A DNA stretch of 44,169 nucleotides from Conidiobolus incongruus B7586 (GCA_000697335.1 JNEM01010257.1:1-44169); one strand, 5' to 3'. Shown: positions 10,542-23,654, counted from the first letter of the stretch. Numbers and translations are program-made. Notes: generated by a model from the sequence alone, not told the origin.

Positions 10542-12112
10542 TTTTTATTCATCATTACCAAAGCCATATCAAATATATTATATTTTAAAGGTGATTATAA
10601 TTGTAATCACTTTATTATTAGTCATAAACCAATGAAACAGTATTTTTATTTTAATATTATTTTTGTTTTAATAAATGATTAAATTTAAGATAAAATTATT
10701 AGTTAATTATATTATTTATATTATAAAATTTAAAGATAATATAATAAAAAATAAATATTATAATTATATTATATAATTTTATTATATCGAGAATTTAATG
10801 ATTAATAATTATTAAATATATTAATAATAAAATGACTTTATTTTTAATTAATAATTAATTCCTGTACTTGATAATTTTTCATTTAAGATTTTTTTTGATA
10901 AATTTATTGTTTAAAATTATAACTGTTTTAATATTAATGAATTAAATTTTTGATATATTATATATAACTTTAATTTATATACATATTATTAACTATTTTA
11001 AAAGAATATAAAAATTAGGTCATCGATAAAATCGAAGTTGTATATACTTAAATGAATATTGATCATAATTGGAAGAAGTGCTGAGTAAAATTGTAAACAA
11101 ATAAAACTATATGCGAAACAAATAATATTTTCTGAAATCAAATATATCAAATTAAATGATATATTTAAAAGTTAATTTTATAGTTGAATATTCTATTAAG
11201 CCAGTGTTTCAACACGAATTTATATTTAATTGTGATGAAACAATCAACTTTATGCTAGGTTGCTTTTGCTGTGAGTTAAAAATACAACAATTCATTGTAA
11301 TTTTAGTTTTAATTTGTATATAAAATTCAAAATAAATCATTGGATAAATTAATAATATTCAAATTTACTTTTGAATTTTAAGTAGTTTATAATTTTTTTA
11401 ATGATTTAATATATAAATAATGATTTAATTATGTCAATTATTTAAAAATAAAATTGTAATAATTAGCAATATTTTATTACATTACAGTGATAATAGCATA
11501 ATTTAAATCTTCTTTTATTAATTATATTAATAATTTGAAATCTTCATAGGTATATAATATTGATAGTTATAATGTTTTTATAAATGTGTGAATCTTACTT
11601 TTATCAATTTTCAAAAGAGGAAGAGTGTTCATTATTAAAGGTAATCATATTCAGGTGTGACAATTCACTTTGCTTTATTCAGGATTATTTTATAAATTTA
11701 ATATTATTAACATTTTTTTATCAGTAAAATTAGAAATTTAATTGATATTACTTTTTAAAAATTATAATTTATAAAATTCAAAGTCAACTTTATATAACTT
11801 TATTATTTAAATTTATATTAATGCTAAAATCTAAATAAATCTATTTTTTATTTAAAACAATTGATAAATTCAATATTAAGAATATCATATACAAAACAAC
11901 AATAGCACCATATTCACCCATTTTGAAGGTTTAGATAATTAAATTGAATGTGTAAATGATTTGAATAAAATTAATCTAATAAAAATTAAAAGATGGTTCA
12001 AATCAATTATTATTATGATTATTAAAAGAAAATTTTAAAAGTCAATAAATAAATATAAAATTAATATTATATATCATTGCTAATAATTAAATATAAAAAA
12101 CATAAAATCAAT
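10542..12112. other. AT-rich intergenic region (between 3' ends)
   Basis: Lies between the 3' end of the homeobox gene and the 3' end of the thioredoxin-like gene. No coding, RNA or repeat feature supported. Confidence 0.5.
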
Positions 12113-12766
12113 TTACCAGAATCTTAATATATCAGTATTCTTAAAACCGTGGCGATTTTCCTTCCAATCTCCGATACAAGTATCTGGATTATTGGCAATG
12201 GCTTCTCTGCCCCACTTGGTGAGAACTGAACAATTTGCTACATTGATGACCATACATGTTGGGAGAACTTGAGCATTTAATCTCTTAATTAAATACTTGA
12301 TGACTGCTTGTTCTTCAAAATTAATAAATTTAAAATTATAATTCTTGATATAGTTAATGAAATCGTATTGTTCAGAATCTACGGTAACGACTATTACATC
12401 CACATCATTCTTGTTCTTATTCAACCATTCCTGGAGGTGAGGGGAAAACTTTTTGCATGGTGGACACCAACTGGCAGTAAAGTATAAAATGATGTATGGT
12501 ACTTGGGGAATGTAATCAACACTCTTTTCAACCCTAACTTCCTGAGTAGTTCCATCCTTCTTCTTGACTGTTTGAGATTCAAAATAACGTAATTCGGAAA
12601 ATTCTAATTTCTTACGAAGTTCCTTACCAGCTTCTAACCTTTGTTCATCATTTAAGTCATACCAATTGACAATAGGTGTATTTTTTTGAACAGGTTCTTC
12701 GGGTTGTGATACTTTTTCAACTTGTTGAGTTGGGTTAACTGTACAAACACCACCTTCACAAGACAT
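12113..12766 (-). CDS. Tryparedoxin/nucleoredoxin-like thioredoxin-fold protein
   Basis: Single exon, 217 residues. The thioredoxin-like domain covers about residues 80-200, with YFTASWCPPCKKFSPHLQEW holding the active site W100-C101-P102-P103-C104. WCPPC is the signature of tryparedoxins and nucleoredoxins rather than thioredoxin's WCGPC. The downstream VIVVTVD strand, the cis-proline region (VLPTCMVIN) and the WGREAIANNPD block are characteristic of that group. It is expected to act as a cytosolic dithiol-disulfide oxidoreductase, since there is no signal peptide. Unusually, about 80 residues precede the domain, beginning with a Cys-containing MSCEGGVC and continuing with a charged stretch that includes a lysine cluster (VKKKDG). 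The start is the first ATG and the frame is intact. The exact substrate cannot be read from sequence. Confidence 0.87.
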   Translation of the reverse strand: MSCEGGVCTVNPTQQVEKVSQPEEPVQKNTPIVNWYDLNDEQRLEAGKELRKKLEFSELRYFESQTVKKKDGTTQEVRVEKSVDYIPQVPYIILYFTASWCPPCKKFSPHLQEWLNKNKNDVDVIVVTVDSEQYDFINYIKNYNFKFINFEEQAVIKYLIKRLNAQVLPTCMVINVANCSVLTKWGREAIANNPDTCIGDWKENRHGFKNTDILRFW

Positions 12767-15521
12767 TAAGTTAATATGAGTATTTAGGATTAATTATATA
12801 GAATATTTAATAATTAGTAAATTTTTAAAATTGAATTAAAACGAATAACTAATGAGTTTAAATAATTTCAAATTCATGGATCTTGTTATGGGAAATTAAA
12901 CTCCAAATATGGGAGTGTGAATTTTTCTAACCAATCATTAATTCCTAATCCAATCGAATTGTTTTAATAGTCATATGATTCAAAAAATCCAATTCTCCAA
13001 CATTCTTTTTATTATTCACAAAGTTTTGCTATCAAGTTTTATACATTATTTTCTCAAAAATATTTGGATGGTTATGATCACATGATCATTATTTGTTTAT
13101 GAATAATAATGAGACTTTTTAGGTAATTTAAAGATATTTTTTTAAATCTCATTATTACTGATGATATTTAGATATATTTTAATAATTTGAAATATTCAGT
13201 ATTATACCAATTACAAATTTAAATGTATCACTGTATAATATATTTGAAAATAATATTCAATATTCAAGTTTAATCTATTAATTATATATGATCAAATCCA
13301 ACATGTATAGATTTCTACAATTTATTAAAAATACTTACAATCAATTAACTCAATTATTTATAATTGATATAATACATTTTATATATTTGGAAAAAGTTTG
13401 GTAAATCATTAAAAATATAATTATTTAAATGGAAATTAGTATTATTAATAATAACTGTCAACAAGCAAATATTTTTTAAAATCAATATTTAGTTTGCCGT
13501 TTAATTTTGATATTCAAAAATAGCTATAATAGGTTATTTATAAGATTATAGCATCAAACTATATATTTTCAAGCCAATTCAACTCTATCCCTATCAGGTG
13601 AAATTTATTCAAAATAAACAGGAAAAGAATACGAGTAATTGTATAATAAATATATATCTTTCACTTTGAATTAATACTTAGGAGATATATCCCTCTTCTA
13701 TCTGAAAATATATTATTATAATACAATTCTATTTTTTTCAATGTTTTAGTAAATTGATTAAATTTATAAATTATAATTGATAATATAAAGGAAATTAACT
13801 ATTGAAAGTTAAAATGATACAAATTGTATAATACATAAAATATTACTAGCAAAGTAATTAGATAAAGATATTTAAAATTTTATTACTATGTAAAGAATAT
13901 ATAATTGTTTTACTAAAAACGTAATATAAATAGTTATGGATTATAATTAATAATTTTGAAATGATTTCATCAATTATTTCAATAATAAAAACTTTTAATA
14001 ATATTACTAATAATTTATTAAAGTGTTTTTTATTAGCTGTGTTTTATATAATGAAATAATTTTTTTAATCTGTATTTTCAATAGAAACTAAATATATATA
14101 TATATATATATTTTAATGAGCATTTAAATTATTTTTTTAGCTACATATATAATTTTATCAACTATGTATTAATACTGGTAACATAATATTTAATTAATAA
14201 TCGGTCTATAATATAAGGTATAAAATAAATACATTAAGCATTATCAATCATTATATTACACAGACTGCAGAATAGTTTCTGTACCAATTCTAATTAAAAG
14301 TCTAAAAATTTTTAAAATTTAAATAAAATTGATGAAAATAATTGTGAAACATGATTTGATGAGTTGTGCACTTGTTTTTAGACATTTTTATTTATTATTC
14401 AAATTAAATATACATTACTTAAATTTAAAAAAATTATAAAAATTAATTAGTTAAATATTGATATTAATAAGTATTATTAAAACTATAATTAGACTCATTA
14501 AATTTTTCATAGTTCTGATTACTTTTATAATAATTCTAATTTCACTATATTAAATTGATTAATTATCTAAATTATATTTAATAAATTTTAAAAAGTCTAA
14601 AAATCAATATAAAATATTATTAAATATTATAATACTATTATATTTTAAAAATTTATAAGGTAAAATATAATAATTGATAAAATATTTAAATTTATAATGG
14701 AGTATAATTATTAAACTATTATTATTTATCATATTTAAAATTTGATATTCTAAAGTATTTAAGTGCATATTCTAGCTTTTATTTTTACCGAATTTTCTGA
14801 AGAATGTTTTTATTAAAAAAAATTGCATAAACTATTAAACAAATATAGAAAATAATTCTGAATATCAATATTAAATAAAGTTTTAAAATTAAATATTCTA
14901 TAACTTAGAACTGATTAATCATAACTATAAATAAATAAAAATAATATTTAACTTGATTATACTTTTTATTTAAATTTTCAATTTTTATTTTATAATAATT
15001 TAAAAATAATTTTCCCTAAATATTTACCCACTCTTAAAAGTGGATAAATTAATCACAATTAACAAATAATATTTATGAATTTTGTTTTAATATCTAAAAT
15101 TAGATTATTAAAAATAATAGATAAAAATATTATATAACTAATGCTATCATATTTTTAATATATAGTGCGCTTCTAAAATATAATATAATGGTTACCCATT
15201 GGTCAAAGATTGAGCAAAAATAATCAATGCTGAATGTTTCAAATGAAATAACTAATTTTAATTGGTATATCGAAAAAGTGTGGCTGTGAGATCAAATTTG
15301 ATTCAGAAATAATTTTCCTTAAATTGGACTTGATTTATGTTTGGAAATTTAAGGAGATGAAAAATTTAAAATATTCTGTAATCAAAGTAGGAGAAGATTA
15401 ATTATTGATAATGTGATATGATTAAAGCGAAATAAGATATGATGTGGATTAAAATATCTAATGATGATTTTATTAATATCAAGATAATAACAATGGAATA
15501 ATTGATTAGTTGAACTAATTA
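12767..15521. other. AT-rich intergenic region with TA microsatellite
   Basis: Upstream of the thioredoxin-like gene and downstream of the kinase. Contains a (TA)n run at about 14092-14112. No coding or RNA feature seen. Confidence 0.5.
14092..14112. repeat. (TA)n microsatellite
   Basis: Uninterrupted alternating A/T of about 21 nt. Confidence 0.8.
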
Positions 15522-16832
15522 TTATTTTGGCTTCGTTCTCGAATTCAAATATTCCAAAGTGTAGTGGCAGTGAGCGGGACCGTTGGGAACATCACCTTGG
15601 TTACATACTTCAATGGATTTGAACCATTCGTCTTCAAGAATTTCAGCCATCGTTATGCGATCAGCAGGGTTGGGTTCAAGGATGCGCTCCATCAATCGTC
15701 TACAGCCTTCACTATATTGATTGAACTGGTTGCATACACCTTTCCGCCTCTTTTCAATGAAGGATTTGTAGTTGGAATCTTCCATAGAAGCCATGCGGAA
15801 GGGAATAGAACGGTGGCGCATACTGTAATAAACGATACCACAAGCCCAAATATCAATTAATCGAGCATCATAGTCATCGTCCGTCCACATTTCTGGAGCA
15901 ATGTAGGGTTCAGAACCGCACAAACCACGAGATCGATGACAAGTAGTTTCCCAAGCGGTTTTGAACACATCTGAAACACCGAAATCGGTAATCTTCAAAT
16001 GACAGAAGTCGTCGAAGATGAGATTCTCAGGTTTGATATCACGATGGGCAACCCCCATAGAGTGGAGGTAGTTCAAACCCAAAATTAATTGCTTAAAGCA
16101 GCAATTGATCTCTTTCTCTGTCATGTGATTGGATTTGATGATGTTGTAAAGATCTCCACCTGGGCAATACTCCATCACTTGACACCAATTCTGGTGCTCG
16201 TCCTGAATAAGATCAATTGTAGCAACGACATTCGGGTGAACGAGAGCACTGCTAATACAGAACTCACTTGTCAGCTTTTTAACATATTCCTTTTGAGTTT
16301 CATCCTTGCGCTTTTTTCTAAACTCTTTAACTGCAAAGTGCTGCTCTTTTTGTCCGCGATCGAGCTTGTGAGCAACCTTAACAACAGCTGTAGCGCCTTT
16401 GCCAATTGATTTGCGCTCACAAACACCATATTTTTCAGATAAAGATTTAGGCTGTTGTTGGATGTTGGAAGAGGAGGATGAAGTGGAAGAGAGTTGAGGA
16501 GAAAGAGGAGTTTTTGGACTGGATGATTTTGTGTTTAAAATATCAGACCAAATACTCTTAACATTACTCAAAAATTTCTCTTCACTGGAATGGTGTTTAG
16601 GACTAGCTGAACGAGGAGAGGGAGATTGAGAAGATGAGGAAGAAGATGAGAAATCGCTAGCGCCAGCATCGAAAAGATCTGGAGAGAATAAGGAGTTAGT
16701 GACGTTGGTAGAAGGAGTAATAGCACTCTTTTCGCAAGCTTTTTTAGTAACTAGAGGTTCAGGTAATTGCTGACGACGTCTAGCTTTGTTGTTAAGGCCA
16801 GGAACCCAATAATCAGAAGTGAAAGTAACCAT
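15522..16832 (-). CDS. HAL4/NPR1-type serine/threonine protein kinase
   Basis: Single exon, 436 residues. A disordered Ser/Pro-rich N-terminus (1-130, with Ser runs near 62-69 and 117-122) precedes a complete kinase domain (about 136-405). Landmarks: glycine loop G144-K-G146, VAIK-type lysine K169 in AVKEF, helix-C glutamate near E190, catalytic HRDIKPEN (D265, N270), DFG at 283-285, APE at 312-314 and the helix-F D327-I-W. SEFCISSALVHPNVV, the insert KTAWETTCHRSRGLCGSEPYIAPE and the acidic ARLIDIWACGIVYY block match the fungal NPR1/HAL5/HAL4(SAT4) family. Those kinases regulate plasma-membrane transporters, including K+ uptake and amino-acid permeases. All catalytic residues are present, so it should be active. 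A role in ion or nutrient homeostasis is inferred from the family. Ser-Pro sites in the N-terminus suggest control by proline-directed kinases. Confidence 0.9.
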   Translation of the reverse strand: MVTFTSDYWVPGLNNKARRRQQLPEPLVTKKACEKSAITPSTNVTNSLFSPDLFDAGASDFSSSSSSSQSPSPRSASPKHHSSEEKFLSNVKSIWSDILNTKSSSPKTPLSPQLSSTSSSSSNIQQQPKSLSEKYGVCERKSIGKGATAVVKVAHKLDRGQKEQHFAVKEFRKKRKDETQKEYVKKLTSEFCISSALVHPNVVATIDLIQDEHQNWCQVMEYCPGGDLYNIIKSNHMTEKEINCCFKQLILGLNYLHSMGVAHRDIKPENLIFDDFCHLKITDFGVSDVFKTAWETTCHRSRGLCGSEPYIAPEMWTDDDYDARLIDIWACGIVYYSMRHRSIPFRMASMEDSNYKSFIEKRRKGVCNQFNQYSEGCRRLMERILEPNPADRITMAEILEDEWFKSIEVCNQGDVPNGPAHCHYTLEYLNSRTKPK

Positions 16833-17660
16833 TGTTGAATTTAATCAATGCTAAGTTAAAATCAAATATAGGAATAAACCAGTAAAAGTTCAATCAAAAG
16901 GCTGGTAGTACACTTGTAGATAAAATAAGAAGCACTGAGTTGTAGTCCGTTAAAAATAAATCAAAGACCAAATTCAGTAAGTGAAATATACACACACACT
17001 TTTTAAAGAGACATGTTGGACCTTAATAGTAGTCCAAACTACGATAACAATGTAAAAGGTGATTAGAAGGAGAGGGGAGATGAATCAAGCGAAAAAAGAA
17101 TTAATCAAAATAAAACTTTGATAACTCTACTCACGTTAATCTGTAGAATAGGAGTTAGACCTCAAGGTAAGTAAAGACACCCGGCAGCCGTTTTCAAACA
17201 CGAAAGTGAAACAGAAAAAACGAATAGCCGACGACTTGATAGCTTAAGAACTAATAGTTGTCAGAGGTAGCGACAATAGGTCACAAGAGACGCCCAACCA
17301 ATTGATGAAAAAATTAAATAACAAGGGGAAAGAGAAAGTGTTTCTTGATTTCGAAAAACTAAAATTAATGACAATTGAATGGATCACAGCCCCATTTTAT
17401 ATCATTTCCAGTCTCCCAATTCTTGTGCAAATTCAATCGGCCAATATCCAATATTATTCATTCTGATTTTCACCTATCAACAATGTCCAATTAAGATGAT
17501 TTATTTGCGCCTTATCATCCCCATACGTCCCACCCACTCTACTCACTCCCCATTCGCTTTAACTCTCCTAGTATCTGATTGGCTAAATGATCAACCAGTC
17601 ATTTGACATTTTTAGTCGAATTAATTCTTAATTGGCTAAATTGTGATCAACTATCCAATA
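16833..17660 (-). promoter_or_regulatory. Long leader and CCAAT-rich promoter region of the kinase gene
   Basis: This stretch is clearly less AT-rich than other intergenic DNA. On the minus strand it carries several CCAAT/ATTGG motifs: plus-strand CCAAT near 17410, 17439, 17448 and 17488, and ATTGG near 17577 and 17632. Minus-strand GTGAGT (near 17134) and an acceptor-like TACAAG (near 16915) would allow a spliced leader. A plus-strand ATG frame of 75 codons at 17379-17606 overlaps the CCAAT cluster and is judged incidental. The exact transcription start cannot be read. Confidence 0.4.
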
Positions 17661-18367
17661 AGACCTAGTTCCTCATTGTTGGAAAAAACAAAGTTAACTG
17701 ATTATTAATGAAGCAGAAGTTGAGGTAATTTCACCAATTCACCATTGAAAATAAAAAAAAATAACTTTCACCTTAAAAAAATCAAAACTAAAGCATTAAG
17801 ATTAGAATGCATACTATGAAAATAGTTAGAATTTTCACATTCATAAACTTACCAAATTAATTAAAAATCACTCATAACATGAATATACTTGACAAAGGAT
17901 ATCAAAAGAACACTCTTGGTCCAAGATCATCGGTTATAGACTGAATAGTTTTGCCAAGTGCGAACCAATGGTAATATAATTGGAAAAATATTTTTCCCAA
18001 TTAAAATTTACCAATCAACAAACTAAAAAATTCCAAATTAGAATTAATATTTTTATGATATAAAAACTTTTAAAATGAAAATAATATGATCTAAATAAAA
18101 ATAATTTATTGATAATAAATTGTTATTAATCAACATAATTGATATTATATTAAGACTGATGGAATTTTAATAAGCATTGACTAAAATAGGAATGATACTA
18201 CTGAATATTATATCATCTCATCATATTTTTCTCAAGTGTGAAGATTTAATCGTTTCAATTTAAACTAATGTTCAATAAATAGTATTAAAACCTCTTAAAT
18301 GAAATTATTACATTTTCAAATCGTAGATTTTATTTAAAAAATTTCATATAATTTAAATAATTAAAAA

Positions 18368-18393
18368 TTATTATTATTATTATTATTATTTAT
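18368..18393. repeat. (ATT)n microsatellite
   Basis: Trinucleotide run of about eight ATT/TTA units. Confidence 0.75.
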
Positions 18394-21362
18394 TTCAATT
18401 TAGCAGTCATAATATTATATCAAAATATGATTTAATATCAACAATTTTGACCAATTAATTATGTTAATATTAACAAAGACTCGTAATCATACTAGCTTAA
18501 GTAAGGAGAGTAGGAGTTTTTTTAAATTTAATTTCAATAATTACCCCATATCTTAAGGTAAATGAATTACTAAATATATTCAAGCATTTGAATAATTGAT
18601 GAAAGTAAGAGATATGAATAAAGATTAAGGAGAAATAATAGCTTGAGAGATACTGCTTTGAGATCAAGTGATTACATTCAATTGGAAAGAATTGCTGCGC
18701 TCTGACAATTCTCAAATTATCAATACTTTTTTAATATTTTTAATTATGTTGAATGAAAACGTGTAAAATAAAGAAATAAAAAAGATAATCTCAGCACTGA
18801 CATAATGAAAAAATTCCTTGATTATATTGAAACTTTAATGAAATCATTCCTCAATACCCTATACAACTCTAATTATATTTCCTTTGTCGCATCAATGAAT
18901 TAGGTATTTAAGATTATATCATCGAATGTTTATAAGAGCAAATTTTCTTAATATTTATTTAGACTAAATTTAGTATTCAATATTTGCTTTAAAATTCTAA
19001 TTAGAAGTCTAATTTTTATTTAAATATATTAACTTTTCATACTTAATTCTAATTTTTTAAAAATATTTAACTGAATAATTATTAAATTATTAAATTATTA
19101 AATTTTTTTGAAATTTAAATTGAATAATACTAATCAAAAAGTTGTGATCTATGGTTAGGTTAAAAAGATTATTGGATTAAATTAATGATTAAACTCAAAT
19201 TAAGTTAAAATATCAAGTTTTCTCAATATTATGTAAACTGACAATAAAAGGTTGGAGAATTATTGACACATGATAAAATACCTAGTTTAATTTCAATACA
19301 TCTAAAGTTTCCTACATCTACTTAAGTATATTAGGTAATGTTTTTCAGCTTCATATATAAAAATTGTACTAGAAATTCCAATAGAATGGAAAATTTTCTA
19401 GTTGTTGTTAATATCAAAAATTTTCGAGGGTTCTAATATAAAAATATGCAAGCAATTAATAAATATGGCTATTCACCATTATTTTAATATATTATTTTTT
19501 TTGAATAATTCTAGATTAATAAATTTTTCTTGGCCTTAAACCTTGTTTTTAAATTTATCACGAGATTTTTAATTTGATAATTTTTATTAATATTAAAATT
19601 AAAATAATTCTCAAATTGTTGACAAATTAATAACTAAATATTTTGAATTTATAAAATTATTATTATTGTTAGAAATAAATATAAAATTTCCTTAATTAAT
19701 GATATTATTATTTATTTTTTATAAATTTGAATTGTAATATATTTGATACAGTTCACAATTAAATTCTACTGTCTAAAAATTTGATTATTGAAATATTAAT
19801 TTAAAAAATTAATTGAAATTTAGCCATGTGGTCAAAATGTTTTAATATTGCATTCATTTTACAATTACTTGATCATTCCACCTTATCAAATTTGTTGTTT
19901 TTACAAAGATATAATTGATAATGTATTCAAATATATTGTGCATATAACATTATTATCAAAGGGTTTATTTGCTTTTCATGCTTATTGATTTTAATTTTCA
20001 AATTAAACACAATTAACAGTGAATTATATGGTGAATAAATTTTTATAAATGGAGGGTAGAGTATGTTAATCATAGTTTGTATTTACATTTATATATTAAT
20101 TAATATCACACTACATATCTTAAACCAAATATTTTTATAAAACTAAAACAATTCAAAAATAGATTATTTAAACCAATTAATTTTAATAATTTTCAATATT
20201 AAGTTGATATAATTATCAATATATTTGGTATGACTAATATAAAATTTTGTATAATAATTATACAATGGTTAAATAACAATTGACTGAGTCATTCAAAATC
20301 CAATAGCTGAGCATTATTAACTTAATTTTTAATATATCACTCAAGGGTTAATCATATAAGTATTCATCAAAAATTTGAATACCTGATATAGATAATATAG
20401 GTAAACAAAATTTGACCAACTTGATTCAATTTTCATAATATAATATATATTAATAATAAATCATTCATATTAATTAATAAATAATTTTATTTTTTAAAAT
20501 TTTAATATTAATTATTAAATTTAATAAAAATTAATTTAAATATATTAAATAAAATATTAATATTAAATATAATTAATTTTAAAATTAATATCTCTATTAT
20601 TATATACAATATCAATTATATTTTAAATTTTTCTTGGATTTATAAATATAATTGATATTATCACTTGAATATTATTAATTTATAGACCCTATTCAAAATA
20701 GTAGATTAAAAAATGAAAATTTATGAGATATTATGAATTAATGATATAATATAAAAACTATATATAGATCCATTAGATAGAGTTGATTAATATTATTTTA
20801 TCAATTTATTTGAGATAAATATCTTAAAAATTTGTATATACATTTCAATTTCACCTATCATCAATATATTAATTCAACCAAATTTATTATATTATTAAAT
20901 TATGAAATTAAAATATTATAAAAACAAATTTAATTTAATAAATATATATTATTTATTCATATTATCAAATCCCTATAACTCAGTTATGATTATTATGATT
21001 GAATATAATTGATATTTTTTTTAAAAAATCATTTTATAAATATTAATTATAATTGAATAATTTACACTAAAATTTAATAATTCATAAAAATTAAATATTT
21101 AAAATAATACAATAGAAAAAAAAACTAATAAATTAAATTTAAAATTATTTTTATATATTATTATTATTATTATTAACATTTTGAGAATTGAATTTTTATA
21201 AATTTTTTGTTCATTAGATAATATATTAATATATTTGTTTAATTCAAAAAACTGAAATTTGAGGCTCAATTTGATATAAGATGAACTTTATTTATAGGTA
21301 TAATATATTACCCAAAAAAATTATTATTTTTAGAAAGTATTCAAATAGCTGAATATTAATGA

Positions 21363-21385
21363 ATATATATATATATATATATATA
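21363..21385. repeat. (AT)n microsatellite
   Basis: Uninterrupted alternating A/T of about 23 nt. Confidence 0.8.
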
Positions 21386-21737
21386 GTTTATTAATTTTTA
21401 ATTTAATAATTACTAATTTTATATCTAAGTTCCTATAGCGATTAATTAATTTAATATCAAAGATTTTTTTTCCTTTTAAATCTTTTATAATATTTTAATC
21501 TATTCAAAAATTTTTTAATTATCAATAAAATAATTGAATTATTTATTTTATAATATAATATAATATATTATTTATATTGAATAAATTTTTTTGTGATAAT
21601 TTTATTATAATATCACTTAAAATTTATATTGGAATTTGAAAAAAAAATTTTTAATTCTCCATATTAGGGTATTTCAATTATTAGGAATTTTAATAATGAT
21701 CGAAGTTTCAAAAAAATTAACGAATTTTATTATTTAA

Positions 21738-21745
21738 TATAAATA
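21738..21745 (+). promoter_or_regulatory. TATA box of precursor gene 1
   Basis: TATAAATA lies 82 nt before the ATG at 21820. The identical octamer lies at the same or nearly the same distance before the two paralogues (23655 and 26342), which supports function despite the AT-rich background. A TATT repeat fills the leader (21783-21806). Confidence 0.55.
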
Positions 21746-21819
21746 ATTGTATAATTCACTTATTTTATTATTATCAATTGATTATTTATTTATTTATTTA
21801 TTTATTAATATCCAAAAAA

Positions 21820-22338
21820 ATGACTCAATTTACTTTGATTTTAACTTTAGTTGCTTGTGCATCGTCAGCTGTTATTGATCGCAGAGAATTCGGCATCACC
21901 AACATCGCATCTCCAAATGTAAATCAAATGCAATCCCAGAGATCTGCCACTTCATTATTCCCATTTGTTCGCAGAGGCTTGAAAATGGAGCATGTCAACT
22001 CTCCAACTGTAAATCAACAACAATCTATCGAGGCTGACGAATTCGATTGGTTGGATGGCGAAGGTTGGGGAGATGACAATACCTTTAGCTGGAATAGTTT
22101 TAACAACGTTGGGGGTGTTAATAAAAATGAAGGATTTGGATCCCCTAGTAATGGATTGGGAAAGGTTATTGGTAATTTATTAATGCGTAGAAAGTTAGAT
22201 ATGTCTTATATGGCATCTCCTACTGTCTACATGATGCAAAAAATTAGTTCAAATCCTGTTTATTCTGGAGTTGATGAGGATTATGATTATACTGATCCTT
22301 TTTCTCCTATGTATGGTCATTTAACCAACATCAATTAA
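21820..22338 (+). CDS. Secreted kexin-type repeat precursor, paralogue 1
   Basis: A 172-residue protein beginning with a signal peptide (MTQFTLILTLVACASSA). In-frame codons lie upstream, but the first ATG at 21820 gives the signal peptide and is preceded by an A-rich context. Dibasic sites R21-R22, R51-R52 and R123-R124 each precede exactly eight residues and then Ser-Pro (31, 61, 133), with tails VNQMQ, VNQQQ and VYMMQ. Between units 2 and 3 lies an acidic, Gly/Asn-rich linker with the conserved block SFNNVGGVN (93-101). The end is HLTNIN. This design suggests cleavage in the Golgi by a Kex2-like protease and release of three related peptides, as known for fungal kexin-processed precursors and pheromones. 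Mature function is unknown. An AATAAA polyadenylation signal follows at about 22375. Confidence 0.85.
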   Translation: MTQFTLILTLVACASSAVIDRREFGITNIASPNVNQMQSQRSATSLFPFVRRGLKMEHVNSPTVNQQQSIEADEFDWLDGEGWGDDNTFSWNSFNNVGGVNKNEGFGSPSNGLGKVIGNLLMRRKLDMSYMASPTVYMMQKISSNPVYSGVDEDYDYTDPFSPMYGHLTNIN

Positions 22339-23654
22339 TAATCAAATTTAATCACTTTCAAGCTGTTATTTATTCAATAAACCATATTTATATATTAATT
22401 TTTTCAATATAATAATATATATTTTCTTAATCTAACTATTTTTCAGAATTATTTTCATTAATTGATAAAACATTTTAATCATTTTTATCATTTTTATAAG
22501 AGTATTCTTTTATTTGTTATAACTATTGGATAAACATATATTTTATAATTTTTTTGAATTAATTGAGCATTATTGAAAAAAAGATATTTTTATAATAACA
22601 TTGAATATATCAGTATGTATTTTTATATTTTTTCTATTTGATTATGTTAATGATGGGAAATGATCTTGTCCATCACTCAAGAAACTCTGGTTATCACCCT
22701 AATACAAGGAGTCACATCAGAAGTACCTCATTTCATGAACTGGTTAAACTTATCATTTTCTCCTGTAAAGCATTCATATTCACAAATATTCACAAGTGAA
22801 ACTAATATAAGATTATCACAAGCAAACTAATAAACACATCTTTTTATCTTCATTTTCAAAAGTATCCAGTCTCTAAGTTTTTCCTATAACTCTCACGAAA
22901 GTATTGAGTTATGACAAATGTGAGATATTTACTTTATTTGCAGTAAGCTACTTTCACCTAATTTGGTGAATCCCTTAATTTCCCTTAACTTTGTGGTAAT
23001 CTATTGTTTACCACTAGCAATTCCCCATTTAAGCTCTAAAAGTCCATTTCCTCTCACATTTGCAGTTGTCATTAAGGATTGATACTGAGTGAATTAAGTA
23101 TGGTTCATTTAAAACATCGAGTGATATAAATATCTTATATTAAAATTTTAATAAATATCAATAGACAAAATTTTAATTATATCAATTATTTTAACTGAAT
23201 TGGTAATTTTGTAAAAGATATTATATTTCTCAAAGTTTAATTTTTAAATATAAAAATTCAAAATATAACTATTCATTGTTAATCTGATAAAATTAGGAAT
23301 TCAACAAAATTATTTCATTGACGAATTAGACTAATGATTGACTACTATATCTGAATATTTATAAGATATTAAACGAAATGAATTTTATAAATTTGAAATA
23401 TTGGTGATAAATTAGATATTAAAAATACTCATATAAAAATTCTAATATTAATTTTTATTCCATTTAAATTTTCAATAATAAAATAAATTTATGTATATTA
23501 TCATATCATTACTAATTTAATATTAAATTACGGTAAATTATTAAAATATTTTAAAAATTTTTAGTTTCAAAATTAATTTTTATTAATTTAAAATTACCTA
23601 AATAAATTTGAAGATCTATAGTTTCAAGAATTAAACGATTTAAATTTTAAATAT
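22339..23654. other. Intergenic, with a GC-richer patch (22650-23100)
   Basis: The patch 22650-23100 is less AT-rich than its surroundings. It holds a plus-strand ATG frame of 49 codons (22650-22799) with no recognisable features. Its minus strand is broken up by stops. It may be a relic or a noncoding transcript; it does not resemble the precursor family. Confidence 0.4.

Larger units (their letters stand above)
17661..21737. other. Long AT-rich intergenic region
   Basis: About 4 kb with no supported gene. Contains an (ATT)n run (18368-18393), an (AT)n run (about 21363-21385) and a further ATT run near 21162-21175. A 72-codon minus-strand open stretch at 18497-18715 lacks an ATG start. No RNA gene seen. 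Confidence 0.5.

Noticed and set aside
17379-17606. Plus-strand 75-codon ATG frame upstream of the kinase
   Set aside because: It overlaps a cluster of CCAAT boxes and shows no protein features; most likely promoter sequence.
18497-18715. Minus-strand 72-codon open stretch rich in Phe/Ile/Ser
   Set aside because: Non-ATG start, AT-driven composition and no support from flanking splice sites.
21783-21819. Extension of precursor 1 upstream through the TATT repeat
   Set aside because: Would require a non-ATG start and would place a repeat-derived hydrophobic stretch before a good signal peptide.
22650-22799. 49-codon plus-strand ATG frame between precursor genes 1 and 2
   Set aside because: Too short, no signal peptide, no similarity to the precursor family; not listed as a gene.
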